From: Enterocloster lavalensis
GTDB lineage: Bacteria > Bacillota > Clostridia > Lachnospirales > Lachnospiraceae
NCBI RefSeq assembly: GCF_902364025.1
Contig: NZ_CABJCG010000003.1
Location: forward strand, 124,001-188,000
DNA: 64,000 nt
Direction of reading: 5' to 3'
The notes beneath the pieces were generated by a model. It did not search any database and had not been told where the DNA came from. It saw nothing but the letters and a program-made list of their open reading frames with translations. Each line of letters opens with the position of its first letter. Position 1 is the stretch's first letter. Positions 53,867-62,234 of this stretch are shown one piece after another. The position numbers were made by a program, and so were the translations under genes.

Positions 53867-54856
53867 TTAAGTGGACTGGCGCACCACCAGCTCCGGCTGG
53901 ATGGCGACGCTGACAGCCGAGCCTTTTTTCTCGATGGTATCCCGGAGAAGCTGGGCGCACATGCTCCCCAAAAGCTCCGGTTTGTTATCCAATGTCGTCA
54001 GCTCCGGCTCGCAGATTCGCGCTTCCGGCGAATTGTTGCAGCCCGTCACCGCCACGTCCTCCGGGATGCTATAGCCCTGTTTTTTCAGGCCCTTCATCAC
54101 GCCGATGGCCGTGGTGTCCTCGCCGCACACCACCCCATCAAAGGGGATCCCGGAGCGGATGATCTCCTCCGCGGCTTGCATGCCGCCCTCCAGGCCGTAG
54201 GCCGCCGTAAATACCCGGGACTCCGGCTGCGGAATGTCCCTCAGCTTCAATCCCTCCACAAATCCCCGGCGCTTTGCCTGGGCGCTGTCATTCTCCAGGT
54301 CGAACACATAGACCAGGTTTTTCCTGCCGCCGTCCAACAGATAATCCACCACCGTGCGGATCGCCTTGGTGTCGTCCACCAGTACGGAATAAAAATTCGG
54401 ACTGTCCACATGGCCGTTGGCCAGAACCACCGGAATCTCCTTAATCTGAGCGATGATCTGCGGATAATGGATCAGGTTGTTGAAAATGGACCCGATCAGA
54501 ACCAGGCCGTCGATCTGTTTCTCCGCCAATATTTTAAAATACCGGTCGCACTCCCCGATGGAGCCGCCTGTGTTGCACACCGTCACATTGTAGCCCTGGT
54601 TGCTGAACTCCTGCTCGATCACATAGATCATCCGGGCGTAATGAGTCACCCGCACGTCGATGGTGAGAATGGCGATGCTCTTCATGGTCTTGGAAACCAT
54701 ACCGCGGGCAATGGCGCTGGGTTTGTAATCGTACTTTTTCAGCGCCTCCTCGACCCGCTTGCGAATCTGGGGATTGACGTTTCCCTTATTGTTCAAAACC
54801 CGGGACACAGTGGATATGGACGTATTGGCTTCCGCTGCAATGTCGTAGATATTCAT
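53867..54856 (-). CDS. LacI-family transcriptional regulator
   Basis: A 329-residue repressor: an N-terminal LacI helix-turn-helix (MNIYDIAAEANTSISTVSRVL, here residues 1-21 taken as blocks MNIYDIAAEAN and SISTVSRVLNN), hinge YKPSAIARGMVSK, and a periplasmic-binding-protein-like sensor with DGLVLIGSIF and FDGVVCGEDTTAIGVM. It begins 41 bp after the YiaK-like gene, whose promoter carries LacI-type operators, so it is the likely local regulator. Confidence 0.92.
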   Translation of the reverse strand: MNIYDIAAEANTSISTVSRVLNNKGNVNPQIRKRVEEALKKYDYKPSAIARGMVSKTMKSIAILTIDVRVTHYARMIYVIEQEFSNQGYNVTVCNTGGSIGECDRYFKILAEKQIDGLVLIGSIFNNLIHYPQIIAQIKEIPVVLANGHVDSPNFYSVLVDDTKAIRTVVDYLLDGGRKNLVYVFDLENDSAQAKRRGFVEGLKLRDIPQPESRVFTAAYGLEGGMQAAEEIIRSGIPFDGVVCGEDTTAIGVMKGLKKQGYSIPEDVAVTGCNNSPEARICEPELTTLDNKPELLGSMCAQLLRDTIEKKGSAVSVAIQPELVVRQST

Positions 54857-54897
54857 GGATCGCCTCCCTGTTTTACATAATTTTACAGTTCAAATGA

Positions 54898-55905
54898 TCA
54901 CCGCTCCAGCGCGAGAATGGTCTGCCAGACTTCGTCGATCACCGGGATTCCATTCGCCAGATTCTCCTGGCGGGTATTCAGCTCAATTTCTCCCGGATAA
55001 AATATCTCTCCCCCCGTCTCGGCCGGCTGGGAGGCCTTGATATCCGCCAGAATTTCATCCACAATGCGGTCCGTCAGCTCCACAGAATTGAATTTGCACG
55101 GGTCGATGGCGATCATCACCTGGGAAAGGCCCACTTCATCGCCAAAGGTGCCGATTTTGGAGACGGAATTGGCGTTGGTCAGCACGGTGGCGATTAAGTC
55201 CAGGGCGATGGAAATGCCGCTGCCCTTCCAGTAACCCATGGGGAGCACTCTCCAGCTCTCCTCGATCTTGGCGGGGTCCGTGGTCAGATTACCCTCGCTG
55301 TCGTATCCGCCGGGAACGGGAAGCTGTCTGCCCTTCAGCCTGGTCTCCTCGATCTTGCCGTAGGAGAACTGGGAGACCGCGCAGTCGACCACCGCGTGCC
55401 TGCCGTCGCTTCTGGGGATGGACATGATGAACGGGTTGTTACCGATCTTCCGGTCCTTGCCGCCCCAGGCGGGCATGTTGGGCATGGTGTTGGACCAGCA
55501 GATGCCGATGCAGCCCGCGTCCGCCGCCTGCCAGCCGTAGCTGCCGCCGCGCATCCAGTGATTGTTGTTCCCCAGGGCTACCACGCCCACGCCGTATTCC
55601 TTCGCCAGCTCGCAGGCCCGGCCCATGGCCAGGCGCGCGTTCAGGGGGCCGAAACCGCGGTGGCCGTCCCAGCGTTCGATGGCCCCCATGCGCTCCACGC
55701 ACTCCGCGATGGAATGGCAGTCGATCTCGCCCTTGTCCAGGTACTCCACCACCCGCGGAAATCGGTTCACGCCGTGGCTGTACACGCCATCCAGGCTGTT
55801 CTGGGCGAACACGGTGGCCGCGTCCCTGGCGTGCTCGCCGGAAAATCCACGGCTCTCCAGAATCTTCTGGAATTTCGTCAGCAGCTCTTCGTATGAAATT
55901 CTCAT
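54898..55905 (-). CDS. YiaK-like 2,3-diketo-L-gulonate reductase (LDH2 family)
   Basis: A 335-residue NAD(P)-dependent dehydrogenase of the LDH2/MDH2 family. YSHGVNRFPR (catalytic His), GVVALGNNNHWMRGGSYGWQAA, WSNTMPNMPAWGG, QFSYGKIEETRLKGRQLPV and LPMGYWKGSGISIALDLIA match E. coli YiaK (DlgD) closely as I recall it, and the length is the same to within three residues. It probably reduces a keto-sugar acid in L-gulonate or ascorbate-type catabolism. Other genes of such a pathway are not present here. AAGGAGGGG precedes the ATG. Confidence 0.85.
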   Translation of the reverse strand: MRISYEELLTKFQKILESRGFSGEHARDAATVFAQNSLDGVYSHGVNRFPRVVEYLDKGEIDCHSIAECVERMGAIERWDGHRGFGPLNARLAMGRACELAKEYGVGVVALGNNNHWMRGGSYGWQAADAGCIGICWSNTMPNMPAWGGKDRKIGNNPFIMSIPRSDGRHAVVDCAVSQFSYGKIEETRLKGRQLPVPGGYDSEGNLTTDPAKIEESWRVLPMGYWKGSGISIALDLIATVLTNANSVSKIGTFGDEVGLSQVMIAIDPCKFNSVELTDRIVDEILADIKASQPAETGGEIFYPGEIELNTRQENLANGIPVIDEVWQTILALER

Positions 55906-56060
55906 TGTTTCCCCTCCTTAGCTTCTGCATATTACAGACAGGCTGCCGTCCGGGCTGGAACGCCTTTCGCCTGCAATCCCCAAAGAGCCATTGGATGCGT
56001 TTTGCAGCGTTCCGTTCTTCAACCTGGCCTGCTCTTTCTTGCTAGAGTTCGGTGCAAGTG

Positions 56061-56077
56061 TGTGAAAAGGCTTTCTT
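56061..56077. promoter_or_regulatory. Second, weaker LacI-type operator
   Basis: TGTGAAAAGGCTTTCTT resembles the site at 56207 with a degenerate right half. It lies downstream of the transcription start of the YiaK-like gene. Confidence 0.4.
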
Positions 56078-56124
56078 GGTTTTGATTAAAATGAGGTATT
56101 TTCCCAAAGGCCCTTCTGATAATC

Positions 56125-56152
56125 AGCATAACACTAAATGCCATTTTGTCAA
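56125..56152 (-). promoter_or_regulatory. Promoter of the YiaK-like gene
   Basis: On the minus strand TTGACA (56147-56152), 16 bp and TATGCT (56125-56130). Confidence 0.7.
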
Positions 56153-56206
56153 GTTTTTATATGTATTTTATGTGCAATTCCAGAGTTCGATCCAAATGGA
56201 AAATCC

Positions 56207-56224
56207 GTGAAAAAGCGCTTTCAC
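56207..56224. promoter_or_regulatory. LacI-type operator upstream of the YiaK-like promoter
   Basis: GTGAAAAAGCGCTTTCAC is palindromic around AAGCGCTT, the central CG pattern of LacI/GalR-family and cre sites. It lies about 55 bp upstream of the -35. Confidence 0.65.
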
Positions 56225-56298
56225 AGATTATAGAACACTTCGCGGATTATCTGCTTTCCGGCGGATGATCTCTCATCCCGTTTTTTATCGCTTTCATA

Positions 56299-56373
56299 CA
56301 AAAAATAACGCCGCAGCGCGGGAGATGAATTTCCACAATTATTTCCACAATTCATCTCATGGCACTGCGGCGC
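56299..56373 (-). terminator. Intrinsic terminator of the GGDEF-derived gene
   Basis: GCGCCGCAG..AGATGAATT and AATTCATCT..CTGCGGCG (minus strand) form a long two-part stem followed by TTATTTTTTG. It lies 115 bp past the gene's stop. Confidence 0.75.
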
Positions 56374-56487
56374 TGATAGGCGTCACATTTTGAGTTAATG
56401 ATATTCTGTTGCCTCCGATATAGGGCATTTTACAGAGGCAGTATGCGCTTCCAATTTTTTACAGTCCAAGTGGACTGCTCCTTCCTC

Positions 56488-57471
56488 TTACGGCTCCTTC
56501 TCTCCCGCCGGCCACATGGGATAGCAGTGGTGCAGCAGAACGCCCTGGCACTCTCCGCCAATGGCTTTATAGAAGGCCGTGCAGATGCGGTCCGCGATCA
56601 TTTCCACGTTCTCCGCGGAGGCGTCGGAGATCATCACCAGGTATTGGCAGCTGCTGTACTGGGTGAACACGTCGCCGGAGCGGAGGGAGATTTGAATCTC
56701 GTCTTTTAACACCGCCATCTGCTCCTCCCGCCTGGTGAGAGGAGGAAAATCGCCGTTCCCGTCGGTCAGGGTGATCAGCAAAATGTAAGAGCTGATCTCC
56801 GCCCGCCGGAGCCTGCGTTCCACAAAACGGTAAATATGTTTGAACGTCTCGTAATCCTGACAGTAAGCGCCCGGAATCAGGCTCTGCTCCGCCAGCTCCC
56901 CGCGGACCTGCTTTAAATCCACCATGAAATTGCCCTTGCGGGCATCGGAGTCCGACGTCTGCTCGCGGGCGCTCACCTTATCCTTGTCCAGCTCCCCGTA
57001 AGCCCGGGCGAACAGGCTCCTGTACGTGTCGTCCTGCCCGCAGATGGCGCCCCCGGTGCTGAGGGAAATGGAAATCTCCGCGCCCCCCGGCAGCCCCATG
57101 GTTTTTAAACGCTCCCGTATCTGGCGGCAGCGCTGCTGCAGAAATTTTTCGTCCTGATTGACCGGCATAAACACCACAAATTCATCGTCGTCCACCCGGC
57201 CCACCACGTCGTGCCGGAATACCATGGAATCCAGCACCGCGGCGATGGAGCTGAGCACATGATCCCCCACAATGTGGCCGTAACGGCTGTTGATTCTGCG
57301 AAAACGGTCCACGTCCAGAAGGATCATCACCCCGCAGCCCCGCTCCTGAATCAAACGGTTGATTTTCTCCTCTGCCGCCTCCCGGTCGTACAGGCCGGTA
57401 AGCCAGTCATGACCGGCACGATGGTTCAGGCGCTCATTTTCTTCTTTCAGCCTTTGAATTGTGGTTATCAT
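56488..57471 (-). CDS. GGDEF-derived protein with altered active site
   Basis: A 327-residue soluble protein. A short coiled coil (1-20) leads to a GGDEF domain (about 20-165) whose signature is RVDDDEF instead of R-x-GGDEF, so the two glycines are lost. The second half (about 185-320) looks like another worn GGDEF fold (LRSGDVFTQYSSCQYLVM). DIDGF-type residues are partly kept (LLDVDRFRRIN). It may bind nucleotide or c-di-GMP without making it. GAGGGGGT precedes the ATG. Confidence 0.8.
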   Translation of the reverse strand: MITTIQRLKEENERLNHRAGHDWLTGLYDREAAEEKINRLIQERGCGVMILLDVDRFRRINSRYGHIVGDHVLSSIAAVLDSMVFRHDVVGRVDDDEFVVFMPVNQDEKFLQQRCRQIRERLKTMGLPGGAEISISLSTGGAICGQDDTYRSLFARAYGELDKDKVSAREQTSDSDARKGNFMVDLKQVRGELAEQSLIPGAYCQDYETFKHIYRFVERRLRRAEISSYILLITLTDGNGDFPPLTRREEQMAVLKDEIQISLRSGDVFTQYSSCQYLVMISDASAENVEMIADRICTAFYKAIGGECQGVLLHHCYPMWPAGEKEP

Positions 57472-57540
57472 ATATTACCCCCTCGTGTGTATGCGGTTGA
57501 GGAAAGCCGTCCACTCTGCCCCCGAATCCCCGGTCCGGGC

Positions 57541-57568
57541 AAAAAGGCATCACCGGGCCGGTGATGCC
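57541..57568 (-). terminator. Intrinsic terminator of the cobW pair
   Basis: GGCATCACCGG and CCGGTGATGCC form a perfect stem followed by TTTTT on the minus strand, just after the second cobW-like gene. Confidence 0.92.
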
Positions 57569-57575
57569 GATTGGA

Positions 57576-58532
57576 TCAGAACTGTACAACGTCTTTGATC
57601 TCCTGGGCGGGTTCCACGCTTCTGGCGTAAAGCACCGGTCCCTCCCCGTGATAGTCCTTCTGATATTCCACGCCCACCTCGGCGCGTACCTTTACCCACT
57701 GCTTGGTGCGGTATTCCTCGGCTCCCTGCCATTTGCACATGAAGCCCAAAAACGTCATGTCCGCCTCGCAGCAGGTCATGGCCATGCGGCCCGGCACAAA
57801 CTGGCCTTTTGGAAATTTAGGGGATTTGAGCACCATAGCCGTGAATTCCACTGTCTTTCCCTTGTACCGCTCAGGCTGGTCCATGCAGTCGATATACCAG
57901 ATGCCGTAGGCCTCCGGCTTTATCTCAATCACGTCTGCGTTGACGTCGTAGGGCAGATCCTCCTCCAGCGTGGCCTGCTCGATCTCCCCGTTTTTGTCCT
58001 CCAGCACGATCTCGCTCTCCCGGCTCATAGCCCGGATGGTCCGGCGGTAGCTGGTGAGCTTTTCATCCGGGAGGCCGTCGCACCGGTTCATGATAACCAG
58101 CTCGGAACCGCGCAGCATTGCGCCTAAAAGCGGTTTCATATTCTGCACGTACAGCTCGAAGGTGGAACCGTCAATGATGGTGATCTGCTGGTAAATCACC
58201 CAGTCGTCCGGCAGGCGCAGGTCATCCTGGTTCCACATGCCGTTCCACTCCATGAGCACGCGCTCCGGGCGGTAAATCACCTCCAGCTCGTCCAGGTACT
58301 GGGGCGTCAATTTTTCCATGCTGTCCACAAATACCACCGCGGTGCGGTTCTTTTTCAGCATCTTTGCGTCGTACTCCGTGTCTCCCTCTTCGCACACGAT
58401 CAGCAGGGTTTTCCCATCGGTTTTAAAATAATCCTGCCGCATGGTGAAATCCAGAAACTGGGTTTTCCCCGCCTCCAGAAATCCATTGATGAGAAACAGC
58501 GGCATCACATCGTCATCTATCTCATATGCCAT
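57576..58532 (-). CDS. CobW-like P-loop protein fused to a TIGR03943/YcgQ-type domain
   Basis: A 318-residue protein. The N-terminal half is a CobW/G3E-like GTPase with Walker A NGFLEAGKTQFLD (residues 16-28), but the CxCC metal-exchange motif is missing. The C-terminal half (about 205-315) has GKTVEFTAMVLKSPKFPKGQ, RMAMTCCEADMTFLGF and QWVKVRAEVG, the pattern of the soluble domain of TIGR03943 (YcgQ) proteins, which in Bacilli sit beside the permease YcgR and CobW-type proteins. It begins 6 bp after the His-rich cobW gene. A zinc-linked role is inferred from context. Confidence 0.75.
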   Translation of the reverse strand: MAYEIDDDVMPLFLINGFLEAGKTQFLDFTMRQDYFKTDGKTLLIVCEEGDTEYDAKMLKKNRTAVVFVDSMEKLTPQYLDELEVIYRPERVLMEWNGMWNQDDLRLPDDWVIYQQITIIDGSTFELYVQNMKPLLGAMLRGSELVIMNRCDGLPDEKLTSYRRTIRAMSRESEIVLEDKNGEIEQATLEEDLPYDVNADVIEIKPEAYGIWYIDCMDQPERYKGKTVEFTAMVLKSPKFPKGQFVPGRMAMTCCEADMTFLGFMCKWQGAEEYRTKQWVKVRAEVGVEYQKDYHGEGPVLYARSVEPAQEIKDVVQF

Positions 58533-58538
58533 GGCTTT

Positions 58539-59945
58539 TTAACCTCTTCCGAATACCTGGTTTAACGCGCCCTCGTTTAAGTTCGCGCCGATCACGCACA
58601 CCTTGCCCGTGTAGTCGGGTCTGCCGTCGCGGATCTCATACTGCTGCGGCACCAGGTCAAAATAGAGCCACTCGCCCGGATTCTCCGTCGGCAGCATCCC
58701 CTTGGCCCGAAGCACGTCGCCAAACTCCTTTGTGTCGGAGAGGCGTTTCAACACGTCCTCCAACTGGTCCCTGGTGACCGGAACAATCGTCTCCATGCCC
58801 CAGCTGGTGAACACCTCGTCGGCGTGGTGGTGATGGTGGTGGCCGGCGTGGTCGTGGTGGTGCTCGTGGTCGTGGGCGTGGCCGTGGCCTTCGTGGCCGT
58901 GGTCATGCTCGTGGCATTCATGATTGTGGTCGTGGCCTTCGTGAGCGTGGTCATGGCACCCATGATCATGTTCGTGACCTTCGTGATCATGGTCGTGGCC
59001 GTGCTCATGACACTCATGATCATGCTCATGACCTTCGTGACCATGGTCGTGGCCGTGCTCGTGGCACTCATGAGCGTGATCGTGGCCTTCATGGCCGTGG
59101 TCATGCTCGTGGCACTCATGAGCGTGGTCGTGGCCTTCGTGATCGTGGTCATGCTCGTGGCACTCATGAGCGTGGTCGTGGCCTTCGTGATCGTGGTCAT
59201 GCTCGTGACCATGGTCATGGTCATGCTCGTGGCACTCATGAGCGTGATCATGGCCTTCGTGACCATGGTCATGGTCATGCCCACAACAACACTCCTCTTC
59301 CTGGTGGCGGCTGCGGCGCACTTCCTCCAGCATATCGTCCAGCATGGTGTCGCGCTTCTCGATGATTTCAAGCAGCTGTTTTCCGTCCAGGCGGTCCACC
59401 GGCGTGGTGACGATGACGGCCTTGGGGTTCTTCCCGCGGATCATGTCCACGTCCAGCTGGATCTTGGCGGCGTCGGCGATGTCCGTGCGGCTGAGCACGA
59501 TGGTTCCGGCGTTCTCGATCTGGTTGTTGAAGAATTCGCCGAAATTCTTCATGTACATCTTGCACTTGTTGGCGTCCACAATGGTCACGGCGCTGTTCAG
59601 CTCCACCTCCATATCCGCGGACACGTCGATAACGGCCTTCATCACGTCGGAGAGCTTGCCCACGCCCGACGGCTCGATGATGATGCGGTCCGGCTTGTAC
59701 TTGGTCAGAACCTCTTCCAGGGATTTTCCGAAATCGCCCACCAATGAGCAGCAGATGCAGCCGGAGTTCATTTCCCGAATCTCAATCCCGGCGTCCTTTA
59801 AAAATCCGCCGTCGATGCCGATCTCGCCGAACTCGTTCTCAATCAGCACCACCTGCTCGCCGGAGATGGCCTCTTCCAGCAGCTTCTTAATAAATGTAGT
59901 CTTCCCAGCTCCCAGGAAACCGGAAATAATATCGATTTTTGTCAT
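58539..59945 (-). CDS. CobW/COG0523 GTPase with very long His/Cys-rich metal-binding insert
   Basis: A 468-residue G3E GTPase of the COG0523 zinc-chaperone group. Walker A SGFLGAGKTTFIKK (8-21), ENEFGEIGIDG (36-46), the CxCC motif in NSGCICCSL (about 60-68), and IIEPSGVG (about 92-99). Between the GTPase domain and the CobW C-terminal domain (about 380-468) lies a stretch of some 155 residues (220-376) of repeated HDH, HEGHDHA and HECHEH units. Metal storage or delivery, most likely zinc, is indicated. It has its own promoter with an AdcR-like operator. Confidence 0.9.
   Translation of the reverse strand: MTKIDIISGFLGAGKTTFIKKLLEEAISGEQVVLIENEFGEIGIDGGFLKDAGIEIREMNSGCICCSLVGDFGKSLEEVLTKYKPDRIIIEPSGVGKLSDVMKAVIDVSADMEVELNSAVTIVDANKCKMYMKNFGEFFNNQIENAGTIVLSRTDIADAAKIQLDVDMIRGKNPKAVIVTTPVDRLDGKQLLEIIEKRDTMLDDMLEEVRRSRHQEEECCCGHDHDHGHEGHDHAHECHEHDHDHGHEHDHDHEGHDHAHECHEHDHDHEGHDHAHECHEHDHGHEGHDHAHECHEHGHDHGHEGHEHDHECHEHGHDHDHEGHEHDHGCHDHAHEGHDHNHECHEHDHGHEGHGHAHDHEHHHDHAGHHHHHHADEVFTSWGMETIVPVTRDQLEDVLKRLSDTKEFGDVLRAKGMLPTENPGEWLYFDLVPQQYEIRDGRPDYTGKVCVIGANLNEGALNQVFGRG
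58815..59285. repeat. Coding repeat of the His/Cys-rich segment
   Basis: The DNA for residues 220-376 of the CobW protein consists of imperfect tandem units of about 48 bp, seen on the plus strand as TGGCACTCATGAGCGTG followed by GTCGTGGCCTTCGTGA blocks. The segment is likely to vary in length between strains by slippage or recombination. Confidence 0.8.
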
Positions 59946-60002
59946 TTCAGCTCTTCCTTCTTTCTCAATCCGTCGCCGCTCCGGCCCTGCCGGACAGCCT
60001 GA

Positions 60003-60023
60003 TGATTAACCTGTTAATTCATT
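60003..60023. promoter_or_regulatory. AdcR-like (TTAAC-NN-GTTAA) operator
   Basis: ATTAACCTGTTAAT is a perfect inverted repeat with a 2-bp centre, within a 21-bp near-palindrome. It matches 11 of 12 bases of the AdcR/ZitR zinc-repressor consensus as I recall it (TTAACYRGTTAA). It overlaps the expected transcription start of the cobW pair, where a repressor would act. Confidence 0.55.
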
Positions 60024-60024
60024 A

Positions 60025-60053
60025 TTTTGGCACAACCCTCCGCCAAAGTCAAG
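60025..60053 (-). promoter_or_regulatory. Promoter of the cobW pair
   Basis: On the minus strand TTGACT (60048-60053), 17 bp and CAAAAT (60025-60030). Confidence 0.55.
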
Positions 60054-60106
60054 CGGTGGCGTCCATTTCACGCGGAGTCATAACGGGCTGCCGTTCCCCC
60101 CGCAGT

Positions 60107-60763
60107 TTAACGCAGCTGCCGGAGAATTTTCTCCGCGTCCTCCTGCCTGCCCAACACCATCAGGTGAACGTCCTTCTCGATCACATAGTCCGCCCCGGGC
60201 AGCATGGTCATGTGCCCCCCGGTGTCCTTCACTCCGATGATGGAAATGCCGTACACCTGGCGGATGTTCAGATCCTTGATGGATTTCCCCGCCCAGGCCG
60301 GCAGGGGAAGAATCTCGTAAATGGACACGCCCGCCGACAGCTCGGTGTAGTCGAACACATGGTTTGCGCTGTAGCGCACCGCGGCCTTCTCCGCCACGTC
60401 CCGGTCCGGGTAAACCACCTCGTCCGCCCCGTTTTTGAGCAGAAGCCGGGCGTGAATATCCCGGTTGGCCTTGCTGACCACGTACCTGGCGCCCATCTCC
60501 TTGATCATGCTGGTCACCTCCAGACTGTTCTGGAAATTATTTCCAATACAGATAAAGCAGATGTCGAAGTTGTCCACGCCCAGGCTTTTGAGCACCAGCT
60601 CGTTGGTGCAGTCGCCGATCTTAGCGCTGACCACGTAGGGCAGAACCGGCTCCAACCGCTCCTCCTGCATGTCCACCGCCATAATCTGGTTGTCCAGCTT
60701 GCCCAGGTTCTCGCAGAGGTGCTGCCCGAACCTGCCCATTCCGATTACTAAGATTGATTTCAT
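60107..60763 (-). CDS. trkA: Potassium uptake regulatory subunit TrkA/KtrA
   Basis: A 218-residue cytoplasmic RCK protein. The N-terminal Rossmann domain starts ILVIGMGRFGQHLCENLG, with the acidic end of strand 2 at AVDMQEERL, and a C-terminal TrkA-C domain follows (about 140-218). It gates the TrkH/KtrB channel in response to nucleotides. The trkH gene lies 47 bp upstream on the same strand. Confidence 0.93.
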   Translation of the reverse strand: MKSILVIGMGRFGQHLCENLGKLDNQIMAVDMQEERLEPVLPYVVSAKIGDCTNELVLKSLGVDNFDICFICIGNNFQNSLEVTSMIKEMGARYVVSKANRDIHARLLLKNGADEVVYPDRDVAEKAAVRYSANHVFDYTELSAGVSIYEILPLPAWAGKSIKDLNIRQVYGISIIGVKDTGGHMTMLPGADYVIEKDVHLMVLGRQEDAEKILRQLR

Positions 60764-60810
60764 AAGATAGATTATCTCCCTTCCGCAGTCAACTTAATAC
60801 CGCATACGTT

Positions 60811-62181
60811 TTATCCCACTGTAATCCGCTCCGGCGGCAGCTGCACATGGGGCTTGCGCTTGGTCCTGGTGAATGCCAGGGCAAAGGAAAGGCTGCCGAT
60901 TCGTCCGCAGTACATTAACATAATGATCATAAATCTGGAAAATGTATTCAGGCTTCTTGTCACGCCTGTGCTCATGCCGCTGGTGCCCATGGCCGAGCAC
61001 GTCTCGAACAGGACCGCCGACATGGGCAGGTTCTGGACCGTCATGATCAGGATGGAGGCCACGATGGTCAGGCAGAGGTTGATGGTCAGAATACAAGCGG
61101 ACTGGCGGATGGATTCGTCCTGAAGCCTGCGCCCGAACACCTCCACGCCGTAGGTCTGGCGCACGTTGCTGACCACATAGAACAGCAGCACCATCAGGGT
61201 GGTGGTCTTGATACCGCCCGCCGTGGAACCGGGGCTTCCTCCGATAAACATGAGCACCGCGGTCAAAAACTTGCTGCCGTCGGTCAGCGCCGCCGTATCC
61301 ACGGTGTTAAAGCCCGCGGTCCTTGGCGTCACCGCGCTGAACAGGCAGGCCAGGAATTTCTCGGATCCGGTCATGCCCACCAGGATATTTCCCCGCTCCA
61401 TCATATAAAACAGCAGCATGCTGCCCGCGATCAGGATCGCCGTGGTCACCAGCACGATCTTGGTGTGCAGCATGTAATGGCGCACATGCCACCGCTTGGT
61501 GTACAGATCGTCCCAGACGATAAACCCGATGCCGCCGATGACGATCAGGGAAACGATCACCAGGTTCACCAGCCAGTCTCCCACGTAGTTGCACAGGGAA
61601 ATGTATTTTTCCGTGTGCCCCATCAGGTCGAAGCCTGCGTTGCAGAAGGCGGAGATGGAGTGGAAAATGCTGTACCAGATCCCTTTGAGCAGCCCAAACT
61701 GCGGGATAAAGCGGATGGAAAGCAGGATCGCCCCCACTCCCTCAAAAATCGCCGTGCCCTTGATAATCCGCTTGGTCAGACGCACCATTCCGCCGATCTG
61801 CAGGGTGTTGACGCTCTCCTGCATCAGTCCCCGCTCCTTGAGGCCGATTTTCCGTCTCAAAATAATGGACAGGAAAATGCCAATGCTGATAAAGCCCAGG
61901 CCGCCCAGCTGAATCATGATCAGAATCAGCACCTGGCCGAACAGACTCCACTGGGTCCAGGTGTCCACCACCACCAGGCCCGTCACGCAGGTGGCGCTGG
62001 TGGCTGTGAACAGGCAGTTGAAAAACGGCTCCGACTGCCCGTCGCGGCTGGCAATGGGCAGGGTGAGCAGAAGCGCTCCCGTCATAATAATGATAAAAAA
62101 ACCGTAGGCGATAAATTGAGTCTGGGAAATGCATTTGCTCAGCTTATTCCGTTTTTTTCGGACGCTCTTATCTTGTTCCAT
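60811..62181 (-). CDS. trkH: Potassium uptake transmembrane subunit TrkH/KtrB
   Basis: A 456-residue polytopic membrane protein of the TrkH/KtrB family. Filter-like segments include TATSATCVTGLVVVDT, SAFCNAGFDLMG, SAVTPRTAGFNTVD and TCSAMGTSGMSTGVTR, and GGSPGSTAGGIKTTT is the intracellular gating loop. ATG at 62181 follows GAGGATAACG. It forms a K+ (or K+/Na+) uptake system with TrkA. It begins 53 bp after znuB, so potassium and metal genes may share a transcript. Confidence 0.93.
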   Translation of the reverse strand: MEQDKSVRKKRNKLSKCISQTQFIAYGFFIIIMTGALLLTLPIASRDGQSEPFFNCLFTATSATCVTGLVVVDTWTQWSLFGQVLILIMIQLGGLGFISIGIFLSIILRRKIGLKERGLMQESVNTLQIGGMVRLTKRIIKGTAIFEGVGAILLSIRFIPQFGLLKGIWYSIFHSISAFCNAGFDLMGHTEKYISLCNYVGDWLVNLVIVSLIVIGGIGFIVWDDLYTKRWHVRHYMLHTKIVLVTTAILIAGSMLLFYMMERGNILVGMTGSEKFLACLFSAVTPRTAGFNTVDTAALTDGSKFLTAVLMFIGGSPGSTAGGIKTTTLMVLLFYVVSNVRQTYGVEVFGRRLQDESIRQSACILTINLCLTIVASILIMTVQNLPMSAVLFETCSAMGTSGMSTGVTRSLNTFSRFMIIMLMYCGRIGSLSFALAFTRTKRKPHVQLPPERITVG

Positions 62182-62234
62182 ATCGTTATCCTCGTTTACC
62201 ATTCATTTTGTATCTTCATCCGGCCCAGCCGGTT

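Noticed and set aside
58815..59285. The regular repeats in the CobW gene considered as CRISPR or satellite DNA
   Set aside because: They are in frame inside a well-supported gene and encode a metal-binding segment.
58824..59747. A Val/Met/Ala-rich 307-codon plus-strand frame that looks like a string of membrane helices
   Set aside because: It is the complement of the His/Asp/Glu-rich CobW insert; His codons read backwards as Val and Met, which imitates membrane segments.
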